From contig CAMEGQ010000018.1 of the NCBI GenBank assembly GCA_945916235.1, positions 1-38,140 of the forward strand: a stretch of 38,140 bases of DNA. Reading direction: 5' to 3'. The translations under genes were made by a program, and so were the position numbers. The stretch comes from an uncultured Porphyromonadaceae bacterium (GTDB lineage: Bacteria > Bacteroidota > Bacteroidia > Bacteroidales > Muribaculaceae). Shown here one piece after another: positions 31,157 through 38,140 of this stretch (position 1 is the stretch's first letter; every line of letters starts with the position of its first letter). Below the pieces are notes generated by a model. It did not search any database and was not told the DNA's origin. It saw nothing but the letters and a program-made list of their open reading frames with translations.

Positions 31157-32970
31157 TCGTCGACGAGAGGCCAGAACTCCCCCTTCATCAGCCGCGACAT
31201 TCCGCCATCTGTGAATGTCGCGGTTATTTTTTCGCAGATGTAGCGTTTCCCCTGAATGTAGAAGACGGCCCGCACGTCGGGGATGGTATCGGAGAGAAAC
31301 TTGAAGGTCGTTTTGGTTTTAGGGTCGACTTTGTGGACGCATTGGCCACGCGCTGCCCTCGCGTTGTTCAGGCGGAGGGAGAAGTGGACGTAGGCGAAGT
31401 TGCTCCAGTTGTCGTCATCGATGACAACATCATCTACATTCGGGTATGGGAGATGGGAGCCCGTGAAGTAGTTAGAGCCGTTATACCAGCCGATATAAAT
31501 GCGGTCGTAATATTCCGATGTTTTTTCCTTTTGTCCGGCATCGAGAGTGGAAACGGTGAGCGTCTGGCGGAATGGGATGCTTCCCTCATCTTCCGCCGTT
31601 GACGTGTCTGTCTCTTCATCATAGTCCGAGAGGTGGAGGAAGAGGACTCGGCCATATTGTTTGTCGGTGTCGTCGATCCATGCCGGCACGAATTCGATCT
31701 CCTCCGATTCGGCATTGTCTGAATCGTCGACAATGCGTCCGCCGAAGAGATTGACCGGTTGCAGGCGGCATTTATATTCAATCCGGATCAGGGTCTCCTT
31801 ATCCCAAGATATGGTGCGCCGGATAGGGTTTATTAAGAAATATGCATCGCAGTCCGCGGCATGGTAAATCCCCTCGAGGAATCTTCTTGACTCGTTGCCC
31901 CCGTCCCAAGTGCTGTATTTCTTGTTTTGCTCCACCAGCTCGCTCATGGTTTTGTATTCATGCATCGCGAAGGGTTGACCTTTGATAAACCAGTCGCAAG
32001 AATAGAACTTCCACATCCGGTGATCGCAATCTTTATAGACGAGATTTTTCATCTCCCGGTATTCGCAATTTCCATCCTCATCCTTGATGGTAGTCGTGTG
32101 CTCGTCGACAACATTTTCGAGGCTTACGGGAGCGAGGCTCTCGAGTGTGGCGCGGGTAAAAGCGAAAGAAACTTTCTTCGCGCGGTGGTCGATCTCGAAT
32201 TCTCCGTCGAGGAAGAGTTCCAGCTTCTCGAAATACTCCTTCACTGACCAGTGGGGTAACGCTGCGGCGAAACCGGGCATATACCAGGCATGAGGCAGGG
32301 TGTTGCAGACGAGCAGATATTTATATTCCTCCTTGGCTTCCCACTTGGAGAAGTCGGCGGCATATCCTACGGCCTTGCATATTTGTTTCGTGAGGTGGAG
32401 GAGATATGGCTGCCATGAGAGGCCGGTGGTGTCCTCGCTCCATTCGAAATGCGACTTCTTTTGTGCCTCGTCGTCGACGATATGATCCGCCTTATTCTGG
32501 ATATTTTTCGAATAGTCATTCACCCACGGCAGTGCCACATACTTGAACTCCGAGAATTCCGGTGACCATGCGTTTGCCGGCGTGATGGCCGTCTTATCCG
32601 TAGTAGGAGGTGAGCCGAGGCGGAGTTCGTTGATGTAGACTTTGTCCCAGGTGTCGTCGAAGTTTTGTTCGGAGCGGCCGGCGAGGAACTGCAGCTTCAC
32701 GTTTTGCTCTGTGATTTCAGTGATTGTGGCGGTGCCGAACTTCGTAAAGTTCGCGCAGCGGATCTCGCAGTCGAAGCGGATTCTTCCGGCCACGACGTCT
32801 GCGCGGTTGATATGGCCGAAGATGCGCTGATTGACGATGCATCCGGCGAGCGGGAGGGTAATAGCGAAGGTGTAGTCGTCGCCGCCGCCGAAGAGACGGT
32901 TTTCCGAGACATACTCGAAGGAGCTGCCGGCCTTTATGGCTGCGACTTTATTGTCGATGATGATCTGCAT
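31153..32970 (-). CDS. putative tail hub / baseplate protein
   Basis: This 605-aa protein starts one base from the tape-measure gene (shared boundary at 32970). Size, place and beta-rich pattern with long acidic segments fit the distal tail or hub protein found after tape-measure genes in siphoviruses. It contains a Trp-rich middle and a DEGSIPFRQTLTVSTL region. No catalytic motif is seen. Convergent with the integrase, with the TTAA at 31153-31156 holding both stops. Confidence 0.65.
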   Translation of the reverse strand: MQIIIDNKVAAIKAGSSFEYVSENRLFGGGDDYTFAITLPLAGCIVNQRIFGHINRADVVAGRIRFDCEIRCANFTKFGTATITEITEQNVKLQFLAGRSEQNFDDTWDKVYINELRLGSPPTTDKTAITPANAWSPEFSEFKYVALPWVNDYSKNIQNKADHIVDDEAQKKSHFEWSEDTTGLSWQPYLLHLTKQICKAVGYAADFSKWEAKEEYKYLLVCNTLPHAWYMPGFAAALPHWSVKEYFEKLELFLDGEFEIDHRAKKVSFAFTRATLESLAPVSLENVVDEHTTTIKDEDGNCEYREMKNLVYKDCDHRMWKFYSCDWFIKGQPFAMHEYKTMSELVEQNKKYSTWDGGNESRRFLEGIYHAADCDAYFLINPIRRTISWDKETLIRIEYKCRLQPVNLFGGRIVDDSDNAESEEIEFVPAWIDDTDKQYGRVLFLHLSDYDEETDTSTAEDEGSIPFRQTLTVSTLDAGQKEKTSEYYDRIYIGWYNGSNYFTGSHLPYPNVDDVVIDDDNWSNFAYVHFSLRLNNARAARGQCVHKVDPKTKTTFKFLSDTIPDVRAVFYIQGKRYICEKITATFTDGGMSRLMKGEFWPLVDD

Positions 32971-35900
32971 TATTTGCGCGATTTGGGGTTTTTGTTAGAG
33001 ATGTATTGCTGATACTCGTCGAGTCCTGCGTTTATGCCGTGCTCGCCGGTGACCGTGACCACGGCACCGATCGGGTGCTCGAGTCGGCGGTCGAGCGCGT
33101 CGATCACCTGGGCGTTGCGTGCCATGGCGGCCACCATTAGCGCGGTGCCGTCATTGATTTCGGCTGCCCGGGCGAGGGAGTCGTTGGCTCTGATCGAGCG
33201 CGACACATCCTCGGAGCGGAGCGAGCCTATGGTGTTTGTGCGCTGCGCATAGTCCAGAGCCTCGATCATCGGACGGGCTACAGGACTTGCGAGAAGTTTC
33301 TGCGAGGCAACCCACTCACCGGCGTGAACCACTCCTGCGGGCTCGTCGACGCGCCCCGGGCGCGTGAAACCACCTTTGGAGTACCCCTGGGACTCCGACG
33401 CCTGCTGCTGCTTCTTGATAGCCGCAATCTGTATGGCACCGGCTGCCACGGCCATGGCTGCGGCAATAGGGGCGAGAATATATCCGACCACCGGTACAGC
33501 TGCGGCGGAGCCGTATGCGTTCAGTGCGTTAGTCGCTGTCTGCGCCACTGCCTGAATGATTTGCATAGCAAACATTTTTCTGTTGGCCTCTTTTTTTGCC
33601 TTGGCCTGCTCAGCGTCGCGCTGCTTCTCCAGCTTCTTGATCTGATAGGTGTTTCCCTCGGCCCTGGAGATCTCGGCGTCATAACGCTTGTTTATGGCTG
33701 CCGTCTGGATCTCCAGTTCGGCCTGCATCATGGTAGAGAGACCGGAAAAGATTGACGACATGCCGGAAGTCAGGGTGTCAAGAGTCCCGGTGAGAGCTTT
33801 TCCGCCATCGCCGTTGAGCCACTCGAGTGAAGACTCTACGGCATCCTTCATGGCGTTTTTCGATCCTTCTCCTGATTCCTGATCATACTGTTTTTGCAGG
33901 GCGAGTTTCGCTTCCTGGTAAGCCTTTTCGATGCGGAGCTTCTCGTCGGCATTATCTTGCGCGGCGAGGAGCTCGGCTTGATAGACCTCGTTAAGCATGG
34001 CGAGATCCTTGTCGTAGGACTCTTTCTTTTCTGTTGCGTTGGGCCCGAAATATTTATCCTTCATAGAGGCCAGCTTCTTCTCATGCTCGGCCTGCGCCTG
34101 CTCATACTCCTGCTGGTGTCGCTTGGCTGCTTTCAGCCGTGCCTCGAGATACTGCTGCTCGGCCTTGGCCCGTGCCTCGGTGCCCTCCTCGGTGAGATAG
34201 GTGAGGACGGATAGATGCTCGAGCTCGGCGAGTTCGAGCGCCTCCTGATGGGCTTTTTCAACAGCCTCCATCTCCTTGGACGAAAGGTTTCCGGCCTCCA
34301 GCTTTTCGGCATACTGTGTTTTAAGAGCGGTAACCTGCTCTTCGTAGGCATCGTTTTCCCACCCTACCCACATCTCACCGGCGGCCTGCGTGCGTTTGTT
34401 GACGGCCTCCCAGTATTGAGCCAATATCTGGAGGCGCTCGTCGCCGGCGACATCGTCACGGTCGAGGAGCTTAGTATAATAATCCTCCTGGATCTGGCTC
34501 ATGCGGAGAGTGTACTGCTCGTAGTCAGACTCTCCCTTCTGATAGGAGATCTTGGCAAGCGCCTCCTCGCGATCCTTCCATGCCTTTTCCTTCTCGAAAC
34601 GGTCTTTGGAAGAGCCGCGGCCGGAACCGCCGGTTGGAGTGGAAGTTGGAGTTGGTTTCGGTGTTGGAGACTCAGTGGCCTCTTCGACAACATCATTAGC
34701 CACATCTTTTCCAAGTTCTTTTTGCTCAATTTCCAGGCCTCGGTTTTTTTCCTGATAGTCGGAGGTTACTTGATTAACAACCCTGTTTAGAAATGAATAT
34801 TCCGGATGCTTGGTAGTGTCGCTTACTTTAAATAGTTTTGCTTGAAGAGGATCGTTTTCTGCACTTAATATCTCTTTGTCTGAAACTTCGACATCTTCGA
34901 GAACCGATTCCAATTTTCTCCTATAGTCCCTTTTTGCCCGGAGAATTTCGGATGCCGTTTCCGCGAGTAAATCTTTACGCGCTTTTGCCCGCGCGCTCCT
35001 GATAATGCTCTCCCTTAGGCGCTCATAGGCATCGGCGGCATTACCCGCAAGTATTGCCTCATTAGATAAGTCTTTAAAGATCTGGGGATATAGCTCCCTC
35101 ATTTTATTTGCTGCAGCTATTCGCTGCCCCATCGCCAATGTCTGATTTTGCGTGGCTTTATACAGCGCGTCGAGCCTTGTTATCTCCACTTTGCAGTCAG
35201 CCTCTGCCTGCTGCTCGGCATCTGCTATTTTTTTGTGAGCATCTGCAAGCATCTCCGCCTCTGTTTTAGTCTTGCGGGATGTAAGGTAAAATGTGAACAA
35301 TACTGCTGTAGCTGTGGCAATGGCTGCTGCAAGAGCCTTCCATGGCGTTGCTGCCAATGCCAGCCTCCACCGCTGCTGCATCTCGTAGTTGACCTGTAGC
35401 CCCTTGGTGAAATATAAGACCGTATTAGTTACGGCTGCGATTGCAAGCCGGAAATGCGGTAAAATCTTGGAACCTAAGAGGACGACAGCATGCCATGCCT
35501 TCGTTGCCAATGTGGCCGCTTTTGTGGTGATTGTGGATATATTCAGCGCGACGGTATATGCCGCAATAGCGGCTGTTATCGTCACGATGGCCACCTTATG
35601 CTTATAGAAGAAGTTAACCATCGCCAATAGCGCACGGATGATGGCTGCGGAAGAGGTCAGGAAGTGAGAAACCACCGGCTGGAGCTTCTGTCCGAGTTCG
35701 ACGCGGATTTCCTCTGCGGCTTTTTTACACTTGTCGAGGCCTGCTTGCACGGTATTGTTTTGAACGTCGAACTCTTTATCGATTGAGGTTGCCTCGCTGA
35801 ATGCCTTGTTGGCCTCTGCCTGCTGCGCCTTGACTTCGTCGATGTGCGTGGCGAGTGTGGAGAGTGCGGAGATGGCGCGTGAGCCGTTCTCCCCCATATC

Positions 35901-37088
35901 CTTGAACATCGGCGAGAGCACGTCCATGCCTCCGGCTTTCTGGAGTGTGTCGAGGAACATCAGGAGTGCCCCGTTGGCATCCTGCTTGAGCATGGTGGAG
36001 AACTTCTGCACGTCGAGGCCTGCGACTCGTGCATATTTTGCGGGGTCTTGCATCATGCGCACGAGCACCTGCGACACTGCTGTTGCCGATGCTTCGACCT
36101 TCTGCTCGTTGCTGTCGAGTACGGCGGCGAAGCCCATGATCTGCTGGATGGTCATGCCCGCCTGAGCACCTACGCCGCCCATACGGGAGGCGAACTCGGC
36201 GAGATATGGCGCGGAGGCGGAGCAGTTCTGTGAGAGTTCGTTGATCACCGAACCGACCGAGAGCAGTGCTTTCTCGGTGCCGAGGCGTTTCTCATCGCCG
36301 AAGATGCCCGTCAGCTTTGAGAGGGTGAGCGTTGCACCCTGCCCGAGGTCGTCGAGGGCGACGTTTATTTTGTCAGCGGCGCGGACAAAACCCTCGATAT
36401 CTTCCGGCGCGGTCTTGCCGAGACGGCCCGCCTCTTGCGCGAGCTTGTTGAGATCCTCGCGGCTGGTGCGAGTGTCCATCCCCTTGAAGACTTCGTTGAG
36501 GTCTGCTACCTGTTCGGCTGTCAGACCGGTAAACTTCCGAACGTTGGCCATCTCCTGGTCCATCGTTGCGAAGGCATTGACGGCATCGCGCGCGAGCTCG
36601 ATGAAGCTGGTTCCCCACTGGTCGAGGAGGTCGAGGGCAGGCCATGCATCCTGCGAAAATGCCTTGAATTTATCCCACAAAGAATCTTTTTCTTTGCCCT
36701 CCGCATTGAGCTCCGCAATGCGGTCTTTGAGCAGCTTTATTTTCTCGATATGAGAGTCCCAGGTTTCCGTACCGGGAGGCATGTCTTTCAGCTGTTTTTT
36801 GAGGGTGCGCAGTGCCTTCTCCAGCTGTCGGGGCGTGGCTGAGTCGAGGTTGCTCAGGGCGTTTTCAACACCCTCGGTAGCGGATTTTATCTCATCGAGC
36901 TGCTTTTCGTAGTTTTTCAGCTCCTTCCTTGCTTTTTGGATCTCCTTCGGGTCGGCCATTCTCCCCTTTAGTTCGGAGATTTTATCCTTGGTGTCGGATA
37001 TTTTCTTTTCAAGTTCGGACATCATCTGCTTCGCCTGAGCACCATTGATGTTAAGCGTAACAGTAGCCGTATCTCTTATTCCACTCAT
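32970..37088 (-). CDS. tail tape measure protein (TP901 type)
   Basis: This 1372-aa protein has an N-terminal coiled coil (15-120) and a TP901 core domain (about 165-480; FTGLTAEQVADLNEVFKGMDTRT, APYLAEFASRMGGVGAQAGMTIQQIMGF). Hydrophobic segments lie at about 490-600, long coiled coils at about 840-1200, and a second hydrophobic stretch near 1230-1265 (AAVPVVGYILAPIAAAMAVAAGAIQIAAI). It sets tail length and reaches into the host membrane on infection. Length suggests a tail of roughly 200 nm by the usual 0.15 nm per residue rule. A hairpin lies 2 bp before the ATG. Confidence 0.92.
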   Translation of the reverse strand: MSGIRDTATVTLNINGAQAKQMMSELEKKISDTKDKISELKGRMADPKEIQKARKELKNYEKQLDEIKSATEGVENALSNLDSATPRQLEKALRTLKKQLKDMPPGTETWDSHIEKIKLLKDRIAELNAEGKEKDSLWDKFKAFSQDAWPALDLLDQWGTSFIELARDAVNAFATMDQEMANVRKFTGLTAEQVADLNEVFKGMDTRTSREDLNKLAQEAGRLGKTAPEDIEGFVRAADKINVALDDLGQGATLTLSKLTGIFGDEKRLGTEKALLSVGSVINELSQNCSASAPYLAEFASRMGGVGAQAGMTIQQIMGFAAVLDSNEQKVEASATAVSQVLVRMMQDPAKYARVAGLDVQKFSTMLKQDANGALLMFLDTLQKAGGMDVLSPMFKDMGENGSRAISALSTLATHIDEVKAQQAEANKAFSEATSIDKEFDVQNNTVQAGLDKCKKAAEEIRVELGQKLQPVVSHFLTSSAAIIRALLAMVNFFYKHKVAIVTITAAIAAYTVALNISTITTKAATLATKAWHAVVLLGSKILPHFRLAIAAVTNTVLYFTKGLQVNYEMQQRWRLALAATPWKALAAAIATATAVLFTFYLTSRKTKTEAEMLADAHKKIADAEQQAEADCKVEITRLDALYKATQNQTLAMGQRIAAANKMRELYPQIFKDLSNEAILAGNAADAYERLRESIIRSARAKARKDLLAETASEILRAKRDYRRKLESVLEDVEVSDKEILSAENDPLQAKLFKVSDTTKHPEYSFLNRVVNQVTSDYQEKNRGLEIEQKELGKDVANDVVEEATESPTPKPTPTSTPTGGSGRGSSKDRFEKEKAWKDREEALAKISYQKGESDYEQYTLRMSQIQEDYYTKLLDRDDVAGDERLQILAQYWEAVNKRTQAAGEMWVGWENDAYEEQVTALKTQYAEKLEAGNLSSKEMEAVEKAHQEALELAELEHLSVLTYLTEEGTEARAKAEQQYLEARLKAAKRHQQEYEQAQAEHEKKLASMKDKYFGPNATEKKESYDKDLAMLNEVYQAELLAAQDNADEKLRIEKAYQEAKLALQKQYDQESGEGSKNAMKDAVESSLEWLNGDGGKALTGTLDTLTSGMSSIFSGLSTMMQAELEIQTAAINKRYDAEISRAEGNTYQIKKLEKQRDAEQAKAKKEANRKMFAMQIIQAVAQTATNALNAYGSAAAVPVVGYILAPIAAAMAVAAGAIQIAAIKKQQQASESQGYSKGGFTRPGRVDEPAGVVHAGEWVASQKLLASPVARPMIEALDYAQRTNTIGSLRSEDVSRSIRANDSLARAAEINDGTALMVAAMARNAQVIDALDRRLEHPIGAVVTVTGEHGINAGLDEYQQYISNKNPKSRK

Positions 37089-37090
37089 AA

Positions 37091-37113
37091 TTTTTGCTGA
37101 TTTTCAGCAAAAA
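37091..37113 (-). promoter_or_regulatory. hairpin just before the tape-measure start codon
   Basis: A perfect 10-bp stem (TTTTTGCTGA with complement) and 3-base loop lie 2 bp from the ATG. On an RNA from upstream it would hide the start region; it may also end transcription from the ART-Xre genes. Confidence 0.55.
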
Positions 37114-37161
37114 TAGAGGCTACGGTGGAGGGAATAAAAGACGGAAAAAATCCTTAGACCT

Positions 37162-37193
37162 AAAAAAATGCCGGCCTCGATGTTGAGGCCGGC
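37162..37193 (-). terminator. terminator after the Xre gene
   Basis: A perfect 9-bp stem (GAGGCCGGC), 6-base loop, followed by seven T on the minus strand, lies 6 bp past the Xre stop. Confidence 0.88.
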
Positions 37194-37198
37194 CAATC

Positions 37199-37453
37199 TC
37201 ATGATGCTATCGGGCCGAGTGGCTCGATGCTGATGTCGAGAGCCAGGGCGGATCGGATAACGGCAAGTGTAGACAGCTTGACATCCGTCTCGCCGCTCTC
37301 TATCTTGCAAATGGCTGCTGACGTTATGCCGGTGAGCTCCGAGAGCTGTGCGATTGTCATGCGCCCCTCGGTGCGGCGCATTTTGATTTGCATGCCGACA
37401 TACTGCGCCAAATCTCGCTGCATGGCGGCCTTTTCTACTTGTGAGTATGCCAT
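37199..37453 (-). CDS. Xre-family regulator, probable antitoxin partner
   Basis: This 84-aa protein has an HTH (about 17-70: VGMQIKMRRTEGRMTIAQLSELTGITSAAICKIESGETDVKLSTLAVIRSAL) and a short C-terminal tail. It starts 6 bp after the ADP-ribosyltransferase-like gene and ends in a strong terminator, so the two form a closed bicistronic unit. Position and type fit the antitoxin and autorepressor of a toxin-first pair; the paired repeats at 37918 and 37939 would be its operators. Confidence 0.8.
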   Translation of the reverse strand: MAYSQVEKAAMQRDLAQYVGMQIKMRRTEGRMTIAQLSELTGITSAAICKIESGETDVKLSTLAVIRSALALDISIEPLGPIAS

Positions 37454-37459
37454 GATTAT

Positions 37460-37885
37460 TTATTTAATTATGATTTGTTCTGTGCTAAAGGGGATGTAAT
37501 CAGTCCCGCCAAATTCCTCATCGTAATCAATGATAAGACCATCATATCCATCGTCAATAAGCGCCTGTTTGCAGTCGGCGGCGGAACCATAATATTCTAT
37601 CATGAGCGCCAAGCATCGGATTGAGTCCAGATGGCAAGGGTTCTCTATGTTCAGATATGCGTCGATTTTCTTGCTGCATAGGGATGAAAGACTATCATCA
37701 GCGCCGACATTGAAAAAGAACCCGATATGAGATGTCTGAGCGAAATTTTCGTCGGAAGCATTGTCATCTGTGTTTTGGCCGAGAAAAGATTCGTCGAACG
37801 CGTCAAAATCGCCATTCGTCCAATGCGACACCACGAGAGGCTCACCTGCCTCATTGATTATTTCTGTATATCTGAGATTTTCCAT
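37460..37885 (-). CDS. putative ADP-ribosyltransferase-like protein (toxin candidate)
   Basis: In this 141-aa protein, VVSHWTNGDFDAFD (His21-Trp-Thr23) stands where ART enzymes have HGT. Then come IGFFFNVG, KKIDAYLNIENP, and near the end DGYDGLIIDYDEEFGGTDYIPFSTEQIIIK. The order (H-x-T, GFFF, YLNI-NP, G-Y-D-G, F-x-x-x-Q-I) follows ADP-ribosyltransferases of the ART-PolyVal type found in phage polyvalent and MuF proteins. These use NAD+ to modify proteins. Here the domain stands alone and is paired with an Xre gene. Family call is by motif order only. Confidence 0.62.
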   Translation of the reverse strand: MENLRYTEIINEAGEPLVVSHWTNGDFDAFDESFLGQNTDDNASDENFAQTSHIGFFFNVGADDSLSSLCSKKIDAYLNIENPCHLDSIRCLALMIEYYGSAADCKQALIDDGYDGLIIDYDEEFGGTDYIPFSTEQIIIK

Positions 37886-37907
37886 ATCATCGTTTATTTC
37901 TGTACTG

Positions 37908-37938
37908 CAAAGTTAATATTATTCTGCGAAATATCAAA
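37908..37938 (-). promoter_or_regulatory. promoter of the ART-Xre unit
   Basis: On the minus strand TTTG (37935-37938), 19 bp, then TAACTTTG (37908-37915) matches the Bacteroidales promoter. The start would lie about 16 bp before the ART ATG. Confidence 0.8.
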
Positions 37939-37954
37939 ATTATTCCGCAAAATA
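37918..37954. promoter_or_regulatory. paired operator-like repeats
   Basis: ATTATTCTGCGAAATA (37918-37933) and ATTATTCCGCAAAATA (37939-37954) match at 14 of 16 positions and are 21 bp apart, two DNA turns. They cover the -33 box, as expected for autoregulation by the Xre protein. Confidence 0.65.
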
Positions 37955-37971
37955 ATTACTTAAAAAATATT

Positions 37972-38004
37972 AAATCGGGGCCGCGTTTCTGCGCCCCGAT
38001 TTTT
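37972..38004. terminator. terminator hairpin between the ART unit and the right-edge gene
   Basis: A perfect 10-bp stem (AAATCGGGGC), 11-base loop, ends in TTTTT in the rightward sense and is followed by A/T-rich DNA in both directions. It would insulate the ART-Xre unit from leftward transcription from outside. Confidence 0.75.
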
Positions 38005-38010
38005 GAGAAT

Positions 38011-38140
38011 ATGAGTACTGAAATCACCAAATATAACGGGCAGCTTGTCAAACAGGCTGCCCGTGAGAATATCGGGACCTTGCTTCGAGCCTACCGTCAG
38101 GCGGCTGGTCTTACGTTGCGTCAGCTTGGAGAGATGACCG
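38011..38140 (+). CDS. partial helix-turn-helix protein at the right edge
   Basis: The first 43 codons (MSTEITKYNGQLVKQAARENIGTL...) run off the window. RAYRQAAGLTLRQLGEMT is the start of an Xre-type HTH. It begins 6 bp after a terminator hairpin, so the true start may lie further right. It is rightward, unlike its neighbours. It could be host DNA, or a second phage regulator. Confidence 0.55.
   Translation, partial: MSTEITKYNGQLVKQAARENIGTLLRAYRQAAGLTLRQLGEMT

Noticed and set aside
1-38140. tRNA genes, CRISPR arrays and insertion sequences
   Set aside because: I saw no cloverleaf-like block with a TTCAAATC-type arm, no regularly spaced repeat array and no transposase gene. A tRNAscan or CRISPR search could confirm this.

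Overview
This window is almost entirely a temperate, tailed (siphovirus-like) phage genome or prophage of a Bacteroidales host. The host call rests on several promoters that fit the Bacteroidales pattern (TTTG, about 20 bp, TAnnTTTG). It also rests on the gene families present, such as the tyrosine integrase with an LKDTG box and the BspA-like repeats in the tail fibres, and on A/T-rich translation starts. The fairly high GC content would suit a Muribaculaceae-like gut host, but that is inference.

Layout, left to right. 1-463 is GC-rich and has no confident gene; a 59-bp repeat occurs at its edge and again at 394. 490-18810 is one long leftward late region. In transcription order it runs: a 156-aa protein, a 137-aa protein, Clp-type head protease with scaffold tail, major capsid, putative tail tube, phosphoribosyltransferase, a 242-aa protein, a PLD-like protein, two small-terminase candidates, large terminase, holin, one-piece spanin, a 352-aa protein, portal, connector and neck candidates, two related tail fibres, a 121-aa protein and amidase. 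18811-19631 is a gene-poor control region with a late promoter, a cluster of GTAC sites, a parS-like site and a terminator. 19632-29218 is the leftward early region: a Cro-like protein, a LuxR-type regulator, a primase-helicase, a DnaA domain IV-like protein, many small proteins, a P22-type antirepressor, and a degenerate exonuclease fused to a BRCT domain. It ends with three small genes behind a structured leader RNA. 29332-31156 is the rightward lysogeny module (repressor-like protein, integrase). 31153-37088 is leftward again: tail hub and tape measure. 37199-37885 is a leftward pair, a putative ADP-ribosyltransferase followed by an Xre regulator, with its own promoter and paired operators. 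A rightward HTH gene runs off the right edge.

How it works together. The divergent Cro-like and repressor genes at about 29.2 kb form the likely lysis-lysogeny switch, with the antirepressor as a modifier. The primase-helicase and DnaA-like protein replicate the genome. The promoter at 18.83 kb probably starts the late operon, which builds the head, packages DNA and lyses the cell. Tape measure and hub lie on the far side of the integrase from the other structural genes. This suggests the sequence is a circular or permuted form opened away from attP, although the two window edges do not join into a sensible reading frame.

The least ordinary parts are the leader at 20472-20708, the ART-Xre pair at the right end, the parS-like site at 19186, the 45-aa gene that copies a helicase segment, and the paired CTGTAAAGAA hairpins at the terminase 3' end.
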